A stretch of 64,000 nt of DNA, from the NCBI RefSeq assembly GCF_023278565.1, contig NC_064677.1:5704001-5768000 (forward strand), read 5' to 3'. A model generated the notes under the pieces. That model had not been told where the DNA came from and searched no databases. It worked only from the letters and a program-made list of their open reading frames with translations. The translations under genes and the position numbers were made by a program. The stretch comes from Colletotrichum lupini (taxonomy: Eukaryota; Ascomycota; Sordariomycetes; Glomerellales; Glomerellaceae). Shown here piece by piece: positions 58,479 through 64,000 of the stretch (within the stretch, counting starts at the first letter, position 1; each line of letters opens with the position of its first letter).

Positions 58479-61452
58479 CTACAACTCATCGTCTTCGTCG
58501 TCACTCTCCAGCGGCACGTACTCGGTATGCGTGGGCTCGCCCGCCGCGTCGACGTCGCCCTCCCTCCGGTCCGGGTTCTTTCCGCGGCCGATGAGGGCCA
58601 GGCGTTCCTTTTTGCCGAGGGCGATACCGTCGAAGCCCGGGTAGAGATTCAAGTCGGCTCTGATTGGTGTTTTTATGATCAGCTCCCGGGCATTCATTGA
58701 GAAGCGTGGATCCGTCAAGGGACGAGAGAGAGAGAGGGGGGGATAGCGAAACGACATACTTTAACAAATCGACTTTGAGATTCCGCGCCTTGTCGCGGAT
58801 AGCTTGCTGGTCTCGCGGGTGATCAAAGACGCAGTCCTCCCTCTCCTCGAAGCTGTCGCCGCCGTAGCCGCCTCCAAGGTTGCTGGCAGCAGCGATCTGG
58901 CGTTTCGCGATGAGCGCCCAGAGGCAGTTGTGGTGTTCTATGAGCCGGATGAGGCGGTGGGTGTCTTTGTCGGACCAGGGGACGCGCTGCTGCGGGCCGG
59001 CGCGGGACGCTGGGCGGCGGTTCATCTCGTTGATTTCGCGGAAGGAGGCGACGGTGGTGGCTGTGCTCGAGACGCTGCTTCGGGAGGCGGAGGTGGAGGC
59101 GGGAGCTGAGGAGGCTGGGGCGCTGGTTGGGAGGGAGGAGCGGGGGCGTCGTTGGAGGGCGGTGGTTGTTGCTGTTGTTGATGATGATGAGGCGGAGGAA
59201 GAGGGCTGGCGTGGGGGTGGTGGTGCGGTTGAGGGGAGGGTTTTGCGTTTCGAGGGGGGAGGGGGCATGTCGCGGCGGTCGCGGGCGAGTTGGGCTCTTC
59301 GTTGGGGGTTCGGGTCGCGGTTGTCTTCTTCGAAGGGGTCGTCGGACTCTTGGGATTGTTGGGAGTGGGAGAGGGAGGTTTCGCGGGGGCGTTTCCTGCC
59401 GCTGTTGTTGACGGCTATGAAGTCGGAGGAGCGCGGGGCGGCGGTGCTGGGGCCGGCTTTGGCGGAGGAGGAAGAAGGTTGCGTACTGCGGATGATTGCG
59501 GTGCTGGGGAGGCCTGCGATGATGGCTGAGAGGTCGCTCGGCGCCGGGGAGGGGTTACGGCGACGATGGTCCTCTGCCTCTTCTTCGTAGTAGTCGTCGC
59601 CAATGCCGCCGTTGATGATGGGTTCGGCGGTGGCTCCGCGCTGAGAGCTGCGTTGGGATCCGCGCTGGGAGTTTGCTAGTGATGGAGACGGACGTGTGCG
59701 CGAGGGGTGCTCGCGGGAGAGCTTTGCTAGGAGTTGCACGTTTGACCGGGACAAGATGTCTTCGCGCCTGTAGCCGAGTCAGTATATGGGTTACGTATAG
59801 ACATTGTCTAGAGGAGGGCCGTACACGTCGTTGCGGACTATATCCTGTGGCGCGCTCGAGGGGAGGGAGTCCGTCGGAGAAGATTCCCTCGGCCCTTGCG
59901 GCGGGTCCTTCAAGATAACACTGAGTTCGTCGATCATCTTGCTGCACCAGGAGGAAATCTTGCCGATGAAGTCGGCCGGCTCGTCGTCGGCTTCGTTCTG
60001 TGACTGATCAGGCGACCCCTCGAGCGGGAACATCTCGTCGAGGACCTGGATGGCATCATCCACGTTCTTGTCCACGATGGCGTCGTAAATTTGTTTTGCC
60101 CTCTCTGCGAAACGCTCCGCCATGCGGCCGTTGATGCCCCTGAACGGTCCATATTGGAGAGCCTCTTCCGCATCGATAGAGGACTCTAAAGGCACGCAGA
60201 AAAGCTCCGCTGCGATGTCAGCAGGATTCTGCTGGTCGTCCTGCAAGGCCTTCAGGCTCGTAATCAGCCGCTGCGTGCGAATGTCGAGTGCAAGCTCGAT
60301 GTCGTCTTCGGTAACGTGGTCGGCGTAGTCGTCGTATGGGCACAGCGGTGCGGGAAAGTCCTCGTCGAGGCGCTCGAAGATCTTCCAGACCCTATCAAAG
60401 TTGTCCTCCTTGCGAAGCTCGGCGTCGGATATGACGTTGAGTAGCGACGTGGCGTTGGCGCCGATGATGACGGCCCGCGCCTTCATCTGCTGCCTTTCGC
60501 TAATGTCCTCGATGCTGGCGAGGAGGTCGATGAAGAGCGCGTCGGTCTCCACGAAAAACTCGCGGATGCGGAACCAGTTGCCCCGGAAGACGGGCAGCAG
60601 CCGGTGCCAGGATTTGCTACCTGGTTTTGGGTTCCGGAGCAGTCTCGCTAGGGCTTCGGATTCGTGCCATAATGAGTCGAGCGCGTTCTCCTTTAGTTCT
60701 GCTTCGACGAGATCCTGGGATGCGTCATCTTCGATGTCGGATTTCTCCGACTCGTCGTCACTGCCGTCATCCTCTATTCCCGGTAGCTGTGAGCGTCCTG
60801 TTGTGTTCCCACGTCAGCAATTCATCGAGCGAAAGTGCAAGACGGATCGCACCTTGTGAAGCTCTCGGTGCTGATGAGCCCGGTGCTTCTGTGGGAGGGT
60901 TAGTGAAATACGTCTCCGCAAGGGAGAGAGCGCAGCGTTGACGAACTTGAGAACAACGTGTATGCAGCAGTCATGTAGGCCGGGGTCGCATATCTCTGTG
61001 TGCCGGAGATGCTCTGCGATCCCATTTCTCGGGTGGTTGTTAACCTTGCACTTCAGATGGTCCACTATGAACACAGATGAGCAGGACTCACCACTGTTGT
61101 TATCTTGGGGGTTGATGTCTCGCACAATCTCCTTCGCATTGAAGCGCGCAACTGGTTCGTTTCTGTACAGATCTTCCTCTTCCCTCTTCTCCACATCTTC
61201 CTCCCTTTCTTCCCGTTCTTCCGCCATCTCTCGCAATGTGGTGCTCGTCGGGGCGACCTTATCTCTTCCCCTACCTCGCGTCGTTGGCCGAGATGCAGCA
61301 GATGCAGAGACGGTGGTGGTTTCGGTGCTTTCGACGCGTTCTGTCATGTTTGCGCCGCCTGCTCGACGTCGTGCCAACCGCACAGAACGAGGGTCCTGGA
61401 CATCATTCCCCGGAGACTCCGGAGCGCCACGGCCCGTTCTTGTGCGGGCCAT
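58479..61452 (-). CDS. Telobox Myb protein, probable TTAGGG/telomere-repeat binding factor
   Basis: Predicted nuclear protein that binds telomeric (TTAGGG) repeats, resembling Taz1/TRF/Tbf1-type factors. 852 aa in five exons that keep frame throughout: 61452-61092, 60888-60853 (a 36-nt exon), 60797-59825, 59767-58760, 58659-58479. Each intron has a plausible branch point (CACTAAC, TGCTGAC, TACTGAC). Residues about 130-420 are helical (SLWHESEALARLLRNPK... ...FFVETDALFIDLLASIEDIS) and sit where a TRF-homology dimerisation domain would be; that assignment is inference. A long Ser/Pro/Arg-rich linker follows. Residues about 718-815 form a single C-terminal Myb: VPWSDKDTHRLIRLIEHHNCLW, then the telobox-like RDKARNLKVDLLKADLNLYP. 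Two tandem TTAGGG units precede the gene. First ATG chosen. Confidence 0.85.
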
Positions 61453-61558
61453 GCTGTATGACTCGTTATGTTGTTCCTGGAATGACTGGGATTGCTGCAA
61501 AGACGCGTATTTTGTTGGGGTTGGATAGGGATGTTGAGTTTCTTACTAACCGGATTCT

Positions 61559-61572
61559 CTAACCCTAACCCC
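61559..61572 (-). promoter_or_regulatory. Tandem TTAGGG motif upstream of telobox gene
   Basis: On the gene's sense strand this reads GGGGTTAGGGTTAG, 107-120 bp before its ATG. It equals about two units of the common fungal telomere repeat. A protein with a telobox Myb could bind it, giving possible autoregulation. Confidence 0.6.
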
Positions 61573-62649
61573 GACGATGATCGGATTGGTGTATGTTGAT
61601 CGAGGTGTGGGGCTTGACGCGTTCACACTGTGCTCTGGCTGCCTTAGGTGTCCATGCGCGAGCAACCGCGTCGCCTCTTTATTAGAAACAACAAGGTTTA
61701 AGCACCCCCTCTCCAACATATATATCTGTTTATTGGTTCAATTGAGGAAAGAAGGGCTGCGCCATGGTACCTTATTATCTGGTAGACTCTCAGATAGACC
61801 TTTTTTGAAAGAAGGTTCTGAAGGGCTTCTATTGCCTCACGTCATCAATCTACCTTAGGCATGATTTCAGGTAGGTACATGATGAAAGAACGGCAGGTTC
61901 ATCACGAAGCGCAGGCTTTCACTGTCACCCGCCGGTCTCACTGGAGAAACTTCGAGCCTATCGTTTGCATTTGACGAAACGTTGTTGGCATTGTCCACTT
62001 CTTCGTTTGTGGCGAAAAACAAGTTGGCTTCAGCTGCACATGCCTATTCGGGCACTAGAAGCTGTGCACCTCATGCTGCCTGTGCCGACTTCTTAGCTCA
62101 GATGCCAGGTGGGCCTGTCTCACGTTGATATACTTTGATGAAGTCCATGATGTAGAACTCTTCTCCAGTGTATTGCTATAGAATCTTGTGTGATATTCAT
62201 ACGATTGCGAGGGTACTGATGTTGGAGCTTTGGACCGTTTGGTTGTGGTTAAAAGCTCGTGTGGCGACGAACGGCCGTATAAGTGGGTTCTGCCTCTCGA
62301 CCACAGGCAAACACAGAAACACGCTGAATGAGAGCACTCTTTGCGCTTCTCTCAATTGAATCTCATTACTTCCGAAGATCTACCGGGATTAAATGGGCAC
62401 CAGACGTAGAAGCACTCTCTACATATGGATGCACTATGGATTGTTCGAACAGACTCGATTGAGGACCCTCACTTGAGGCTACGGTTATTGCAGAGGCCCA
62501 ACCCGTTCGGAGAGAGTCTTATCTTCAGACCCTATCACTGCTGCTTCTTTTCCAAGTTCTTGAGAGGGACATCCTTTCCGAAGAGGCCTAAAAGGTAAGC
62601 CGTCCTGGTCAGACAGAGAAGGGCCTGGGATTGTTAGCACATCACATGG
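61573..62649. other. Intergenic, telobox gene to DUF7704 gene
   Basis: Upstream DNA of the telobox gene and 3' flank of the DUF7704 gene. Small plus-strand frames lack motifs. Nothing else recognised. Confidence 0.5.
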
Positions 62650-63157
62650 CTAGAAATAGAAGGCTGGTCGCACCGTGACACCCACGTTGCCCCAGGCCAT
62701 GGAATTCCAGCTCGCCACGTCGAGGAAGCGATCGAGGCCCATAACGTGATAGCATACGTAAATGTGACCAAGGTCGGCTATCCAAAGAGCAACGAGGTAG
62801 CCGCGCACAACCTTTAGCTCGTTGGTGAGGTTGAGCACGGCTAGCCCGACCATGGCCATGAGCAGGTATATATTTCCGAGCTGGAGGGCCACGAGACGGG
62901 CATTATCAGATTCCGCAGTTGGCACGGCGGCCGAGATGGCGCCCTGTACGATCTGCTCGGATATGAACCAATCCGGATTAATAACGGCCCCTAGGAAACC
63001 GCCGACGCTTTTGAGAAAACGCGCATCAGCTCAGTGGCGGGTGAGAATTGGATTGCCAGGGTGGCGAGAGAGTGGGAGAACGAACGTACAGTGAGATGGG
63101 CTCGAAGACGGTGAAGACCAGTCTAGGGAAGGTTGGAAGAGCCGCAGCCGCCGCCAT
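62650..63157 (-). CDS. DUF7704-type small membrane protein
   Basis: 141 aa in two exons: 63157-63090 and 63007-62650 (83-bp intron, donor GTACGT; the Leu23 codon is split). The pattern FTVFEPISLVGGFLGAVINPDWF near the N-terminus, then three hydrophobic stretches (about residues 61-85, 90-112 and the C-terminal end), matches the small four-helix DUF7704 family of filamentous fungi. Two Trp-Asn/Trp-Gly motifs near the end (ASWNSMAWGNVGVTV) are typical of it. No biochemical role is known to me. The ATG has a good context (CACCATGGCG). Neighbours give no functional clue. Confidence 0.85.
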
Positions 63158-64000
63158 GGTGAAAGTAGTGGCCGTTGGTACCGGTCAGCTAGTGAGAAGT
63201 GGGATGGAGGGGGATTGAAAGCGGTGCAACAACAAAGGTGGTCACCGAACCCTTGTTGATGTTCTATGGAAGGGACAGGTGTTTTCTCGAAGACGGAGGG
63301 GCGGTTGACAGGCAGGCAGGGCAGGCAGAATTTCGAGGCCAGAATGGGGGCCGAAGAAGGCGAATAAAGGTAGGGAGGGGCAACAGGCAACGCAATTGAT
63401 CAGACCGAGAAGCTGTGAGACGTTCTTTTAGCTCGGTGGAGGGTTTGTGGTGTGGTGGTCACTGTAATGTGTCATGCAAGAATTCGGAGAGGCGGAGGCG
63501 GAGGCAGAGACCACGGACGGCGGTAAATCGGAGCGAGACACATGTCTTGGGTACATGAGGTAAGGTACACTGGACGGATGCCGTACGGAGTAATAGGTAG
63601 TGAGCAACCCAGACCATGGAAGCCGTAACACAGGTGCTCAGGAAGATGCCTCTAAGGTTGCCGGCTTCGCACCGAGCTGGGTTGAAGCTACGCAGGCAAT
63701 GGAAGCAGGTTACGCAGGTTGGCAGGACCCAATTCAGGCTCAGGGAAAGGGAGATCCATCATCCTGTGAACCTAAGGTGGGACGAGAGGTGTGCACGGTG
63801 AGCCATCTAGTCAGTGCCTTGCCCGACTTGCCAATGTCTGTCAAACTCAAGGTTAATCAGTCCATTGCCTGCTGGCAGATTTCTCTTGCTAAAGTTGGGC
63901 AGCCATCAACTCTTTTGTCCTTCCACAGTACCTTGATAGGGTAAATACATAGATGTATGGACCTGCTGTCTGCCTGGTATTGAGGCATCAAGGTATCTTC
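63158..64000. other. Upstream flank of DUF7704 gene, window end
   Basis: Contains TACGGAGTA at 63584-63592 and AGGTAAGGTA near 63,559. A 114-codon plus frame (63600-63944) starts at GTG and has no recognisable motif. No gene supported. Confidence 0.5.

Overview
This window is nuclear DNA of a filamentous ascomycete (Pezizomycotina, most likely Sordariomycetes). The evidence is: short introns of about 55-120 bp with GTRNGT donors and CTRAC-like branch points; fungus-specific families (palI/RIM9, an AspE-type septin, a WSC-domain protein, a DUF7704 protein); and an AT-rich transposon relic in which CpA/TpG has nearly vanished, the signature of repeat-induced point mutation (RIP). I cannot name the genus. 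The DNA is eukaryotic, with long intergenic stretches and no operons.

Layout. The left third (1-16.8 kb) is gene-poor: a DMATS-type aromatic prenyltransferase (minus, 1411-2873), a secreted WSC/Ser-Thr-rich wall protein (plus, 6260-7741) and an intron-containing tRNA-Gly(UCC) with an unusual T stem (8408-8494). At 16,863-19,743 lies a complete but RIP-mutated DNA transposon. It has 57-bp terminal inverted repeats, an 8-bp target duplication and a decayed Mutator-like (MULE) transposase reading frame. To its right are a Yap/Pap1-type bZIP factor (plus), and on the minus strand a CDP-alcohol phosphotransferase (EPT1), gamma-COP (SEC21), an unrecognised low-complexity protein and palI/RIM9. A gene-poor stretch (39-45.5 kb) holds at best a small secreted-protein candidate. 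Then come an ABC1/UbiB mitochondrial kinase-like protein (plus), another empty stretch with a long CT-rich leader, an AspE-like septin (plus), a five-exon telobox Myb protein (minus) and a small DUF7704 membrane protein (minus).

The conserved genes are housekeeping functions (lipid synthesis, COPI traffic, ambient-pH signalling, septum/cortex, mitochondria, telomeres) and do not form a pathway. The prenyltransferase has no NRPS, PKS or P450 partner in the window, so no biosynthetic cluster can be claimed.

The observations I find most worth following are: the MULE, with its preserved ends and double-motif TIRs; two tandem TTAGGG units about 110 bp upstream of the gene for a probable TTAGGG-binding protein; a Yap1-like factor whose C-terminal cysteine-rich domain has lost most of its redox cysteines; the tRNA-Gly with RIP-like changes in its T arm; and a 9-base word (TACTCCGTA) repeated five times in intergenic DNA.
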